Shown here piece by piece: positions 7,029-16,456 of a DNA stretch of 64,000 nt (its first letter is position 1; each line of letters begins with the position of its first letter). The notes beneath the pieces were generated by a model, which ran no database searches, had not been told where the DNA came from, and saw nothing but the letters and a program-made list of their open reading frames with translations. Source of the DNA: Haloferax sp. Atlit-12N (GTDB taxonomy: Archaea > Halobacteriota > Halobacteria > Halobacteriales > Haloferacaceae); NCBI RefSeq assembly GCF_003383095.1, contig NZ_PSYW01000003.1, positions 248,001-312,000 on the forward strand, in the 5' to 3' direction. The translations under genes were made by a program, and so were the position numbers.

Positions 7029-9146
7029 TCAGTCGCTAGCCGAGTCACCGCTGGCCGGCGACGAGAACTCAGGGTCCCCGTATTGAGAGTCCGAGCGGTC
7101 GTCGGCGAGGTCGTCTGCGGCGGGGGTCTCCCCGTCCGGGAAGTAGCACGCGGCGCGGTGCTCGTCGCTTCGGACGGTATCGAGTCCGGGTTCGCTCTCC
7201 CGGCACTCGTCTTCGGCCTTCGGGCACCGCGGGGCGAAGACGCATCCCGACGGGAGGTCGACCGGGTCCGGTGGCTCGCCGTCGAGCAGAACGCGGTCGC
7301 GGTCGACCGTCGGGTCCTTCTCGGGGGCGGCCGCGAGGAGCGAGGTGGTGTACGGGTGTTTCGGCTCGGCCGCGATGGACTCGACGTCGCCCTCCTCGAT
7401 GACCCGACCGAGGTACATAATCGCGAGTCGGTCCGACACCTGTACCAGACTGGCGAGGTCGTGAGAGATGTAGACGATACCGATGTCCTCTGTGTCCGCG
7501 AGTTCCCGAAGGAGATTCAGCAGGTTCACCTTCAGCGACACGTCGAGCATCGACGCCGGCTCGTCGCAGATGAGGAAGTCGGGGTCGAGGACGAGCGCCT
7601 TGGCCACCGCGACGCGCTGGCGTTGGCCCCCCGAGAGCTGGTGTGGGTACTGGTCGAGGAACTTCCGCGCAGGCGTGAGCCCGACTTTCTCCAGCGTCTC
7701 GATGATGGCCCGTTCGCGCTCCTCGGTCCGGTAGTCGTGGATAGTGAGCGGTTCGCCGACCAACTGCCGAACCGTCTGTCTCGGGTTGAGCGAGTCGAAG
7801 GGGTCCTGGAAGATTATCTGGACCTTCCGGCGGAACTCGCGCATGTTCCCGTCCGCGTAGTGCTCGTAGGGCTCGCCGTCGAAGACGAACTCGCCGCCGG
7901 TCGGCTGTTTCAGGAGCGCGATGGTCTCGCCGAGCGTCGACTTCCCACAGCCGGACTCCCCGGCGATGCCGAGGATTTCGGACCGCCGGACGCGCAGGGA
8001 AACGCCGTCGACGGCGCGGACGTAGTTCGGGTCGTTCCCCCTGAGTTGCTCCAAGAGCGGCTGACTCTGTTCGTAGTACTTCTCGAGGCCGTCGGTTTCG
8101 AGAAGCACCTCGCCGCGGTCCGATTCGTCGTGGCTGTCGGGGATGCCCCACGTCTCCGGGTCCGTGGCGTCACGCCGCATCTGGGCGGCTTTGGTGACGT
8201 GGTGGCATGCCGAGCGGTGATTCCGGTTCGGCAGGTCGACGAGGTCCGGATGGGACGCCTCGCATTCCTCGGTCGCGAACGGGCACCGGTCCTTGAAGAC
8301 ACAGGCGCTGGGTTCCTCGCTCAGGTTCGGCGGCGACCCCGGAATCGAGACGGGGTCCTGGTCGCCCTCCTCAATCTCGGGGAAGGAGTTCTTCAGCCCC
8401 ATCGTGTAGGGGTTCGTGGGGTTCACGAGGACGTTGTCGACGCTTCCCTGCTCCATGGCTTTCCCGCCGTAGAGTATCGAAAGCTCGTCGCACGTCTCGG
8501 CGATGACGCCGATCTCGTGGGTGATGAGCAGCAGCGAGCTGTCCATCCGGTCCTGTATCTCCAGAATCTTGTCGATAATCTTGTCCTGGACGATGACGTC
8601 GAGCCCCGTGGTCGGCTCGTCGGCGATGATGAGGTCCGGTTCGAGCGCGAGCGCCATCGCGATGGTCACGCGCTGGCGCATCCCCCCGGAGAACTCGTGG
8701 GGGTAGTCGTCGATGCGGTCGGGGTCGAGCCCGACGATTTCGAACAGCTCTCGGACCCGCGCGCGGGCCTTGTCGTCGGTGACGTTCCGATGGGTCTGAA
8801 TCGCCTGCCGAATCTGCGCGCCGGTGGACATCACCGGGTCGAGCGAGTCCATCGCGCTCTGTGGGATGTAGGCGATGTCCTCCCAGAGCACGTCGCGGCG
8901 CTCGCGTTCGCTGAGGCCGGTCAGGTCGCGGCCCTGGAATTCGATGCTCCCAGATTCGACGGAGCCGTTGCCCGGGAGGAGACCGAGAACCGCCTCGGCG
9001 AGCGTCGATTTCCCCGAGCCGGATTCGCCGGCGAGGCCGTAGTTGACGCCCTCGTCGATGCTGAACGACACGTCGTTGACGGCGTGGACGGTTCCGCTGT
9101 CGGTCGAGTAGGTGACCGTGAGGTCTGTGATGTCGAGGAGGCTCAT
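7029..9146 (-). CDS. Fused DppD-DppF type ABC importer ATPase
   Basis: Protein of 705 residues with two complete ABC domains of the dipeptide/oligopeptide/nickel class. Domain one has Walker A GESGSGKST at 40-48, the signature FSGGMRQR and Walker B LIIADEPTTGLD. Domain two has GESGCGKST near residue 420, LSGGQRQR and FLICDEPASMLD. Each is followed by the Cys-rich oligopeptide C-terminal segment (DRCPFATEEC and PRCPKAEDEC). Bacteria usually encode these as two genes. The gene overlaps the upstream permease by 4 bases. The ATG at 9146 is chosen because it is the first Met at the start of the ABC domain; frame sequence further upstream only mirrors the permease gene. Confidence 0.92.
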   Translation of the reverse strand: MSLLDITDLTVTYSTDSGTVHAVNDVSFSIDEGVNYGLAGESGSGKSTLAEAVLGLLPGNGSVESGSIEFQGRDLTGLSERERRDVLWEDIAYIPQSAMDSLDPVMSTGAQIRQAIQTHRNVTDDKARARVRELFEIVGLDPDRIDDYPHEFSGGMRQRVTIAMALALEPDLIIADEPTTGLDVIVQDKIIDKILEIQDRMDSSLLLITHEIGVIAETCDELSILYGGKAMEQGSVDNVLVNPTNPYTMGLKNSFPEIEEGDQDPVSIPGSPPNLSEEPSACVFKDRCPFATEECEASHPDLVDLPNRNHRSACHHVTKAAQMRRDATDPETWGIPDSHDESDRGEVLLETDGLEKYYEQSQPLLEQLRGNDPNYVRAVDGVSLRVRRSEILGIAGESGCGKSTLGETIALLKQPTGGEFVFDGEPYEHYADGNMREFRRKVQIIFQDPFDSLNPRQTVRQLVGEPLTIHDYRTEERERAIIETLEKVGLTPARKFLDQYPHQLSGGQRQRVAVAKALVLDPDFLICDEPASMLDVSLKVNLLNLLRELADTEDIGIVYISHDLASLVQVSDRLAIMYLGRVIEEGDVESIAAEPKHPYTTSLLAAAPEKDPTVDRDRVLLDGEPPDPVDLPSGCVFAPRCPKAEDECRESEPGLDTVRSDEHRAACYFPDGETPAADDLADDRSDSQYGDPEFSSPASGDSASD

Positions 9147-10063
9147 TGTTCGGTCTGAATTTCCGGGTTGATGACTTCTTCGTAGGCGCGTCCGATGAGG
9201 AACACCGAGGTGGTGATGGCCGCGATGCCGAGTGCGGGCGGAAGCACCCACCACCAAGCGACGCGCATGTTGCCCGATTCGAACACCTGTCGGAGCATCC
9301 GGCCCCAACTCGTGACGGTCGGGTCGCCGAATCCGAGGAACGCCAGGCTGGCCTGCGCGGCGATGGCCCACGCGATACCGTAGGCCGTGTAGAGGAAGCC
9401 GATGGGGAGCACGTTCGGCGCGACGTGGTAGAGCATCGTCCGCAGGTCGCTCGCGCCGCTGGCGCGCGCCGACTTCACGAAGGTGCGCTCTCTGACGGAG
9501 AGGACCTCGGAGCGGACGACGCGCGCGGGCATCTTCCAGAGGAACGCGACGATGATGACCGTCATGAGCCAGACACTCGGCGTCACGAACGTCAGGAGCA
9601 ACAGCGCCATCGGCGTGAACGGCAGGGAGAACGTGAGGTCCGTGAGACGCATGAGGACCTCGTCGACCCAGCCGCCGTAGTACCCGCTGACGAGCCCCAC
9701 GAGAAAGCCGAGCGCGCCGGTTCCGATGCCGCCGAACAGGCCGACGATGAACGTCGGTTGCGCGCCGGCGAGGAACTGGCTCAGGACGTCTTTCCCGTAG
9801 GCGGTCGTCCCGAACGGGGCCGCGCCGGTCGGTTCGGACAGCCGCAGCATCGAACCGGCGTCGTCGCGGACGGTGTGCTCGATGGGGTCGTGCGGGGCGA
9901 GCGCGGGTCCGAGGAGGCCGAGGAAGACGAACACGGCGACGATGACGACGCCGGCGAACGCGAGGCGGTCGCGCCGCAGGAACGTGAACTGGTTGTGGAG
10001 CGTCTCTGCGACCCCCTCGACGCGCTTTTTCAGTTCGGCTTCGGGCTTCGTCTCGGTGCTCAC
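9143..10063 (-). CDS. DppC-type ABC permease
   Basis: Inner-membrane permease of 306 residues. It has a long soluble N-terminus, a first membrane span near 35-55 (FAGVVIVAVFVFLGLLGPAL), then the usual periplasmic-type loop and five further spans. The EAA coupling loop is visible as ARASGASDLRTMLYHVAPNV. It pairs with the DppB-type permease immediately upstream; the genes overlap by 4 bases at both ends, so the importer is made as one coupled unit. Confidence 0.9.
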   Translation of the reverse strand: MSTETKPEAELKKRVEGVAETLHNQFTFLRRDRLAFAGVVIVAVFVFLGLLGPALAPHDPIEHTVRDDAGSMLRLSEPTGAAPFGTTAYGKDVLSQFLAGAQPTFIVGLFGGIGTGALGFLVGLVSGYYGGWVDEVLMRLTDLTFSLPFTPMALLLLTFVTPSVWLMTVIIVAFLWKMPARVVRSEVLSVRERTFVKSARASGASDLRTMLYHVAPNVLPIGFLYTAYGIAWAIAAQASLAFLGFGDPTVTSWGRMLRQVFESGNMRVAWWWVLPPALGIAAITTSVFLIGRAYEEVINPEIQTEQ

Positions 10064-11055
10064 GCGGCACCACCTCCGCTGGTCGAGACGGTCGGGTCGA
10101 AGTAGGCGTACAGCACGTCGGCGACGAGGTTCGCCACGATGACCGCGAGCGCCATGATGAACACGGCCGCCTGCACCAGCGGGTAGTCCTGTTGTTGGAT
10201 GGCGAGCACGAGTTCGCGGCCGATACCGGGCCAGCCGAAGACGACTTCGAGCAGGATGAGTCCCTGGAATATCATCCCGAGACGCAGCGCGAAGTAGGTC
10301 AGAATCGGCAGCATGGAGTTCCGACCCGCCCGCGCGAGCTGCTGCATCTCCGAGAGCCCCTTCGCGCGGTGGAGCTTGAGGAACTCAGAGCCCCGCTTTT
10401 CGACGACGCCGTTGCGCGCCAACAGCAGGAAGTCGCCGCTGTAGTACAGCACCGACACGGTAAACGGCAGGATGTAGTGGTGCAGGAAGTCGAGCGAGGC
10501 GAACGTCTCGACGTAGCCCTCCGGCGAGGCGCTGATAGAGCGCATCCCGAAGGCGGGCACCAGTTCGAGGTTGTACGCGAAGATTATGACGAACAGGATG
10601 CCCGTGATGAACACCGGCGTCGACCGGAGGAACGTCGTGGCGATGATGCTGAGCTTCTCCAGTTTGCTCCCGCGGTTCCAACCGACGTACATCCCGAGCA
10701 GGGAACTCAGGACCGCCGTCGTCACTAACGCGGGGACGAGCAGGATGAGCGTGTTGACGAGCCGCGGGGCCAACACACCCCAGACGGGCTGACTCCGCAG
10801 GATGGAGTAGCCGAACTGGAACAGCAGGATGCTCTGGAGGTAGCTGAGGTACTGCCGCCACATCGGCTGGTCGAGGCCGTACATCGCCCGAATTTCGGTG
10901 ATTTGCTGCTGGCTCAGGTTGCCCGCGGTGACGAGCGACTCGAACGGGCTCCCGGGAAGCAGCCGCAGGACGACGAAGATGACCGAGACGGCCACGAGGG
11001 TGAGCACGACGGAGATAGCGAGCCGCTTCGCGAGGAAGCGCTGGAACTCGCTCAT
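10060..11055 (-). CDS. DppB-type ABC permease
   Basis: Permease of 331 residues, the usual DppB/OppB length. It begins with LAKRLAISVVLTLVAVSVIFVVLRLLPG, the typical first span and RLxPGxP motif of the family. The EAA-like loop is LHRAKGLSEMQQLARAGRNSMLP. It lies 51 bases after the binding-protein gene and overlaps the DppC-type gene. Together with the fused ATPase and the lipoprotein it forms a full importer of peptides, nickel chelates or oligosaccharides; the ligand is not predictable. Confidence 0.9.
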   Translation of the reverse strand: MSEFQRFLAKRLAISVVLTLVAVSVIFVVLRLLPGSPFESLVTAGNLSQQQITEIRAMYGLDQPMWRQYLSYLQSILLFQFGYSILRSQPVWGVLAPRLVNTLILLVPALVTTAVLSSLLGMYVGWNRGSKLEKLSIIATTFLRSTPVFITGILFVIIFAYNLELVPAFGMRSISASPEGYVETFASLDFLHHYILPFTVSVLYYSGDFLLLARNGVVEKRGSEFLKLHRAKGLSEMQQLARAGRNSMLPILTYFALRLGMIFQGLILLEVVFGWPGIGRELVLAIQQQDYPLVQAAVFIMALAVIVANLVADVLYAYFDPTVSTSGGGAA

Positions 11056-11106
11056 GGTCGGGCCCCCCGACGGCGCGAATGGGTAGTGTTCGACATGCTC
11101 GTCACC

Positions 11107-13041
11107 TCACGAGAAGTCCGCCTGTCCGAGTTCGTCGCGGCGTTGGTGCATGTTTCCGGGCTGGATGCGCTCGACGAAGGCGGCCCACGCGTCCCCGTTG
11201 GGGAATCGGAGATTTCCGTCGTCGTCCCACGTGTAGCCGGCCTGTTCGAGGTTCGATTTCGCCCCGTCAATATCGAACTCGTAGTGCGTCGTGTCCGACG
11301 TGTGCCACGGCGTGAGGTCCGAGATCGGGTTCTCCCCGCTCGGGACGGTCGCGCGGTCCTGTAGCACGTCGGTGGCGAAGCCCTCGGTGTCGACCGACTT
11401 GGCGAGGGCGACGCGGAACTCCTTGTCGCGAACGAGCGGACAGGAGAACATCAGCTTCGTGTCGAGCGGCGCGAAGTTGCCCGAGGTCATCTTCTCGACG
11501 CCGGCGGTGCTCGCGGCGCGGTCGGCCTGCGAGTTCGAGAGCGTCGTGCCGATGGCGTCGATTTCGCCGCCCTGTAGCGAGCCAATCATCGAGTCGATGT
11601 TGCCGACGTTTATCCAGATGACGCGCTCGACACCCTCGCCGGTCGTGGCCTGGTCGCCGAGCACGTCGGCCCGCCAGTCGTCGTCGAACATCCAGTGGTC
11701 CTCGTTTTTCGACACCTCGAAGCGGGTTCCCTGCTCCCAGTTCTCGTACGTGAACGGCCCCGTGCCGACGGGCGACTCGGGGTTGTGCTGGGACGGGTTC
11801 TCCACGTCCTCCCACTTGTGCTTGGGGATGATGACGCTGCGAACGACGCGCTGAGTCATGAACGCCGCGTCGGGACCCTTCAGATTGAACCGAACCTCGT
11901 GGTCGCCGAGCACCTCGACCGACTCGACCGGCTCGTAGAACGGCGTCTGACTGGTCGAGGAGTGTTCCTTGTACAGCTCGACGGTGAACTTCACGTCCTC
12001 CGCGGTGAACGGTTCGCCGTCGTGCCACTCGACGCCCTCGCGAAGGGTGAGTTCGACGGTGGTGTCGTCGACGAACCCGCCGCCGGTCGCCAGCGCGGGG
12101 ACGACTTCGAGGTCCGGCGTGGCGTCGAAGAGGCCGTCGTAGATGAACGTCAGTCGCTTCGCCTCCGCGCCGCCGGCGGCCCACGGGAGGTTCAGCGAGT
12201 TCATCGAGGTGGTCACGCCCTTGATGTAGGTCCGGTCGTCGGTCTGGGGTTGGAGGTTCACCTCCGACCAGACGAACGAGTCCTTCGTCGGGCCGTTGCC
12301 CGGCGTCTGGACGTAGCCGCTCCAGCGCTCCGTGTTGACCGCGGTGATGATATCGGGGAACAGCGTGATGAGCGCGCCCACGTCCTCGCTGAAGATGCGC
12401 TGCGCCTCGGCGACGAGCTCCTCGCGCTCGGTGCGGTCGGTCGCCCGACTCTGTTCCGTCAGCACCTCCTGCAGGTCGGGGTGGTAGTAGTTGTCGTAGT
12501 TCGAGAGGCTCGTCTCGGTCCGCCGCATCAAAAGCGGGTTCGGGTCCAGCCCGCGTTGCGGGTCCGGACCGTGGGTACTCATCGAGACGATTGCTTCGAG
12601 TCCCTTCGTGTCCCAGCTCTGGGCGTACAGTTGGTTCAGCGGTCGGTCGTTGAGTTGCGTCCCGACGCCGAGGGCGTCAAGCCCGCGCTGGACCATGAGC
12701 GCGTGTTCCCGCATCCACGGGTCGTCCTCGCTCGAGAATTCGAGCGGGACGGGGTCCAACACCGCGCCGGCGGTCGCGCTGTAGTCGAGCGGCGGTTCGT
12801 CGGCGTCGATGGTCTCCCACTCGCGCCAGTACTTCGTCTCGACCGTCTCCGGGGTCCCGGACGGAACGTCGGGGGTGAGACTCGACCCGCCGTCGCTCCC
12901 GCCGCTCCCGTTGCCGCCGCCACCGGTACACCCCGCGAGTCCGGTCACGCCGAGAGCGGTCGCCGTCGCCGCCACGTAGTCGCGTCGCGTGAGGCCAGTT
13001 CCACGTTCGACACCTGAACTATCACGATTTTTCTCCGACAT
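11107..13041 (-). CDS. Family 5 extracellular solute-binding lipoprotein
   Basis: Surface-anchored substrate receptor of 644 residues for the peptide-class importer downstream. The N-terminus has a twin-arginine motif TRRDYV (Arg19-20), a hydrophobic stretch and a lipobox LAGC with Cys38, then a Gly/Ser linker. This is the normal Tat-exported lipoprotein arrangement in haloarchaea. The body shows SBP_bac_5 features such as DATPDLEVVPALATG and VEWHDGEPFTAEDVKFT. It is the first gene of the operon. A strong TATA box at 13107-13115 implies a 5' leader of roughly 40 bases. The ligand is unknown. Confidence 0.9.
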   Translation of the reverse strand: MSEKNRDSSGVERGTGLTRRDYVAATATALGVTGLAGCTGGGGNGSGGSDGGSSLTPDVPSGTPETVETKYWREWETIDADEPPLDYSATAGAVLDPVPLEFSSEDDPWMREHALMVQRGLDALGVGTQLNDRPLNQLYAQSWDTKGLEAIVSMSTHGPDPQRGLDPNPLLMRRTETSLSNYDNYYHPDLQEVLTEQSRATDRTEREELVAEAQRIFSEDVGALITLFPDIITAVNTERWSGYVQTPGNGPTKDSFVWSEVNLQPQTDDRTYIKGVTTSMNSLNLPWAAGGAEAKRLTFIYDGLFDATPDLEVVPALATGGGFVDDTTVELTLREGVEWHDGEPFTAEDVKFTVELYKEHSSTSQTPFYEPVESVEVLGDHEVRFNLKGPDAAFMTQRVVRSVIIPKHKWEDVENPSQHNPESPVGTGPFTYENWEQGTRFEVSKNEDHWMFDDDWRADVLGDQATTGEGVERVIWINVGNIDSMIGSLQGGEIDAIGTTLSNSQADRAASTAGVEKMTSGNFAPLDTKLMFSCPLVRDKEFRVALAKSVDTEGFATDVLQDRATVPSGENPISDLTPWHTSDTTHYEFDIDGAKSNLEQAGYTWDDDGNLRFPNGDAWAAFVERIQPGNMHQRRDELGQADFS

Positions 13042-13106
13042 TGCGACCGCTTGTTATGGAGTATCTTCCATGGTGCTGTTCCCGATACGCCCCGATATCT
13101 ATCGCT

Positions 13107-13115
13107 CTTTATATA
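13107..13115 (-). promoter_or_regulatory. TATA box of the peptide-class ABC operon
   Basis: On the minus strand this reads TATATAAAG, close to the archaeal consensus. It is about 70 bases before the ATG at 13041, so the transcript should carry a leader. Confidence 0.6.
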
Positions 13116-13158
13116 CTGGTCCGGTGAAAAGCGGCAACATTCTCCAGCAAGGTGTGAG

Positions 13159-13812
13159 CTACTCCTGTCGCGGGCCGTAGATGAGTTCGAGCAGATTTCG
13201 CTCCGCGGTCCGGAGTCGTTCGCTCAGCGTGGACTGAGCGATACCCAGTTCCTCCGCGAGTTCGGTCTCAGAGGTCTCCCGCGGAATGTGGAAGTAGCCG
13301 TGGTTGAATGCCGTCTCCAGAACCGCGAGCTGGTCGTCGGTCAACTTGGAGATTAACACCTCCTTTAATCGGCCGCTGTCGAGCGGTTCACCGGGAGCTT
13401 CGTCCTGTGTCACGGAGCGGAGTTCGAACTCCCCGAGCGTCTCCTGAATCTCGTCGGCGAGTGCCCTGAAGTGGTCCCAGTCCTGGGCGGTGGCGACGAC
13501 CTCGAAGACGCCGTCTTGGAGGACGATTCGGTTCGGAATCGTCTCCTGTCTGAGCACCAGTCCGAGGATGAACGGGTACGACTCGTTGGCGAGAATCGTC
13601 ACTCGGCGTATCTGCACGTCGGTCGAGGCGGTCGGAATCTCCTCGTCGTAGAAGACGGTCACGCCCGAGATGTCGGCGAGGAGGGACTCCACGTCGAAGG
13701 GACCGTTGGAGGCGATGGTGAGCGACTCGATCCACGTCCCGTCCTCGACGTAAAACGCGTTGTCCAACTCGATGCTCCGGGCGTCTCGCAGACGGCGGTC
13801 TATCTTCGACAT
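13159..13812 (-). CDS. Bat-type (HTH-10) transcriptional regulator
   Basis: Protein of 217 residues in the haloarchaeal bacterio-opsin activator family. The C-terminal HTH-10 domain is clear (LTDDQLAVLETAFNHGYF, then TSETELAEELGIAQSTLSER). The N-terminal 150 residues are a ligand- or protein-sensing region of unknown fold with no PAS or GAF motif that I can recognise. It lies upstream of the peptide ABC operon on the same strand, with the operon promoter between them, so it may control that operon or itself. It is separate from the second HTH-10 gene at 24945. Confidence 0.85.
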   Translation of the reverse strand: MSKIDRRLRDARSIELDNAFYVEDGTWIESLTIASNGPFDVESLLADISGVTVFYDEEIPTASTDVQIRRVTILANESYPFILGLVLRQETIPNRIVLQDGVFEVVATAQDWDHFRALADEIQETLGEFELRSVTQDEAPGEPLDSGRLKEVLISKLTDDQLAVLETAFNHGYFHIPRETSETELAEELGIAQSTLSERLRTAERNLLELIYGPRQE

Positions 13813-13968
13813 GACGCCGGTCGGAGCCGTCGTAAACTCAACACGTAAGATGCGAACTCACCCGTACCGGGCAGATACCGTTCACCTACAAATAGCCAGG
13901 TGGTTGCCGCAACGGGCGGCGATGCCGGGCCGAGTTCACGCGGACGGGGCGGTGGGCCGGCCGCCGAG

Positions 13969-15465
13969 TCAGGCGACGAGCGGCCAGTAGAAGAGCCACG
14001 AGAGGGTCACGACGACGAGCGACAGGCCCATCGTCACGAACCCGAACAGCGTCACGTCCCGATTCGTCAACGGGCCGCGGTCGAGCGAGACGAGCACGGC
14101 GGTCGTATTGAACGGGAGAATCGTGGTCGACCCCACAACGAGGAGGACCGCGAGTCCGAGATAGAGCCGCGTCACGCCGAACGTCTCCGCGAACCGCAGC
14201 ACGATGGGAAGAATCACCACGATGGCGGCCGACCCGGTCGAAAAGAGCACGCGGACGGCGACTGCGAACCCGAGGAGCAGTCCGACGAGTTGCCAGTGGC
14301 TGAACGCCTCGAACGGGACGAACCGCGCGAGGAGGTCGACGACGAGCGCGATGGTTTGGGTCGCTTCCAAGGCGTCCAGAATCGACAGCGTCGCGCCGAT
14401 GAGAAAGAGGATGCCCCAGCTGAGACCCTTGACGTCGTCGGCGTCGATAACGTCGACTCCCGGGAGCGCGAGGACGGTGACCGCGACGACCGCCGGGAGA
14501 ATCTCGGGGAGGCCGACGAACGACCCAACGACCCACGCGAGGACAGTCCCGGCCATCACCACCGCGACGAATCCCTGCTCACGAGTCAACTCGCCGTCGG
14601 AGGACGCGTCCGCAATCCCCGGCTTGCCGGGGTCGACAGTCGAGTCGGCATTGACGGCGTTGAAGAGACCGGCGGCCGCGGCGGCGAGTACGTAGAGAAC
14701 CACTGTCGGCGGAATCATCAAGACGGCCCACTCGACCCACGAGAGCGGTCGGACGCTCGTCGCGAGGATGCCCGAGGTGACGAGCGCCATCCCGCCGCCG
14801 GTCATGAGCGCCATCGACGCGATGGGGTTGATGTGACCCAAGAGGAGGAACGACGCGCGCTCGAACCCGCTTCCCGACGGGAGGTCGAACTCCTCTGTCA
14901 CCTCCTCGACGATGGGGATGAACGCGACCGCACGGGCCATCGCGGACGGCATGAACAGCGCCAGTACGAGCACGTTCCGGGCGATAGAACGAAACGCCCC
15001 ACGAGGGGTGCTGTCCGGGGACAGCAGTCGGTTCGCTAACTGGGTGTCCAACCCCACCGACCGGACCGCGTTGCCGAGGAGTAACAACACGAGGAGGAAG
15101 TACACGAGCGAGGAGGTGAAGCCACTCACCGCAGCCTCGAAGGAGTCCACGACGCCGAGGGCGTACAACAGGGAGACGCAGGCCAGACTCGAAATCGCGT
15201 ACGGAACCGGCTTCGTCAACCAAAGTAGGAGCGCGACGACGAAAACCGAAAGCGCGTACTGCGACCGGACCGGAAGGACGGAGACGGGGTGGAGTCCGAC
15301 GACCGCGAGGAGCAAGGCGGCGGCGACCGCGAGGGTCACCGTCTGCGACGAGAGTTCGGGGGCGCGCAGCCCTCGGTCGGGCAACCAATCTGTCACGAAT
15401 TTACCTGCACACAACAGGCTCAAATAGCTACTGCCGACGACAATTCGGGCCGCCAGTTGAGGCAA
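13969..15465 (-). CDS. DASS/SLC13-type sodium:anion symporter
   Basis: Polytopic membrane protein of 498 residues with about a dozen hydrophobic spans, such as LAVAAALLLAVVGLHPVS, YFLLVLLLLGNAVR and VVTLSWLFYWPLV. The repeated SGFTSSLVYFLLV and STGSAAIVVILPIV hairpin-like stretches resemble the SLC13/DASS or CitM fold that carries dicarboxylates, sulfate or phosphate with sodium. It is monocistronic and transcribed away from the ParA gene. Substrate cannot be predicted; an ArsB/NhaD-type ion transporter is the alternative. Confidence 0.75.
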   Translation of the reverse strand: MPQLAARIVVGSSYLSLLCAGKFVTDWLPDRGLRAPELSSQTVTLAVAAALLLAVVGLHPVSVLPVRSQYALSVFVVALLLWLTKPVPYAISSLACVSLLYALGVVDSFEAAVSGFTSSLVYFLLVLLLLGNAVRSVGLDTQLANRLLSPDSTPRGAFRSIARNVLVLALFMPSAMARAVAFIPIVEEVTEEFDLPSGSGFERASFLLLGHINPIASMALMTGGGMALVTSGILATSVRPLSWVEWAVLMIPPTVVLYVLAAAAAGLFNAVNADSTVDPGKPGIADASSDGELTREQGFVAVVMAGTVLAWVVGSFVGLPEILPAVVAVTVLALPGVDVIDADDVKGLSWGILFLIGATLSILDALEATQTIALVVDLLARFVPFEAFSHWQLVGLLLGFAVAVRVLFSTGSAAIVVILPIVLRFAETFGVTRLYLGLAVLLVVGSTTILPFNTTAVLVSLDRGPLTNRDVTLFGFVTMGLSLVVVTLSWLFYWPLVA

Positions 15466-15592
15466 GAACCGGCGCGAGTTGCCGTGTTTAAATTATTTAG
15501 ATTAGTTGGATAATTTGAGTTGTCCAAAGAGCCGGGGTAACCATAATTATTTCAACTACGCCGAGAATCTCGCTATCACGGATATCCCCATC

Positions 15593-16456
15593 ATGTCACG
15601 TGCAGTCAGCGTCTGTCTCCTCAAAGGCGGTATCGGCAAGTCGACGACCTCCATCAACCTCGCCCGCGAGCTCGCACACCGAGGAAGCGACGTACTGCTC
15701 GTGGACCTCGACCCGAACGGACACACCACGACGGGCCTCGGCTTCGGCGAGGAGTTCTACTCGGAAGCGCACCTCGGCGACGTGCTCCTCGACGACGCCG
15801 AGTTGGAGCCGCGAGAGCTCATCTTGGAGACCGAGTTCGAAATCGACCTCCTCCCCTCGAACGACCGCATCGAACAGGTCGAGTCCGACCTCGGCGGCGT
15901 GATGATGGGGTCGGCGCGGCTCAAACAGCGCGTCATCGACCCGCTTCTCGGCGACGACTACGACTACGTCGTCGTGGACTGCCCCGCGGCGCGCGGGAAG
16001 CTCAACGACAACGCGCTGTACGCCACGCAGAATCTCGTCTTGCCGATGCGACCCGAGTCGGGGGCGCTCTCGGGGCTCGAAAAGACGGTCAAGCGACTCA
16101 TCACACCCGCACGGGAGCACTTCGACCTCGAAATTCTCGCGGTCGTACCGACCGACCTGCGAGACCGAATCGACCACGACCGCCCGACGAGACGGCTCGT
16201 GGAGGCGCTCGTCTCGAAGCCGAACATCGCGTCGAAGCTCCCGAACTTCGCGTACACCGACCCGGAAGTGTTCGAGGCCATCGACAACGGCGAGTGGGAC
16301 GGCGACCTGCCGAAGCCGGGGATTCGGCACCGCTCGGCCATCGACGCGTCGATTCGAGAGCACATGCCGCTTCGGGACTACGACAGCACCTGCGACCAGT
16401 TGGCGTGCTACGACGAACTCGCACAAATCGTCGAAGAAGGCGAGGTGTCCCGATGA
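15593..16456 (+). CDS. ParA/Soj-family partition ATPase
   Basis: P-loop ATPase of 287 residues with the deviant Walker A motif KGGIGKST at 11-18 and Walker B YVVVDCPAARG, as in ParA/MinD proteins. The ATG at 15593 is the first Met directly before the strand leading to the P-loop; an upstream in-frame start would add residues with no family match. The stop overlaps the start of the next gene by 4 bases. ParA proteins drive plasmid or chromosome partition with a DNA-binding partner. Its position some 17 kb from an Orc1 origin fits a role in replicon maintenance. Confidence 0.85.
   Translation: MSRAVSVCLLKGGIGKSTTSINLARELAHRGSDVLLVDLDPNGHTTTGLGFGEEFYSEAHLGDVLLDDAELEPRELILETEFEIDLLPSNDRIEQVESDLGGVMMGSARLKQRVIDPLLGDDYDYVVVDCPAARGKLNDNALYATQNLVLPMRPESGALSGLEKTVKRLITPAREHFDLEILAVVPTDLRDRIDHDRPTRRLVEALVSKPNIASKLPNFAYTDPEVFEAIDNGEWDGDLPKPGIRHRSAIDASIREHMPLRDYDSTCDQLACYDELAQIVEEGEVSR

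Noticed and set aside
7081-9158. Long open frame on the plus strand opposite the fused ATPase
   Set aside because: It mirrors a real gene with clear ATPase motifs; such frames arise from the third-position GC bias. The same holds for long frames opposite the dimethylglycine oxidase, BCCT and betaine oxygenase genes.
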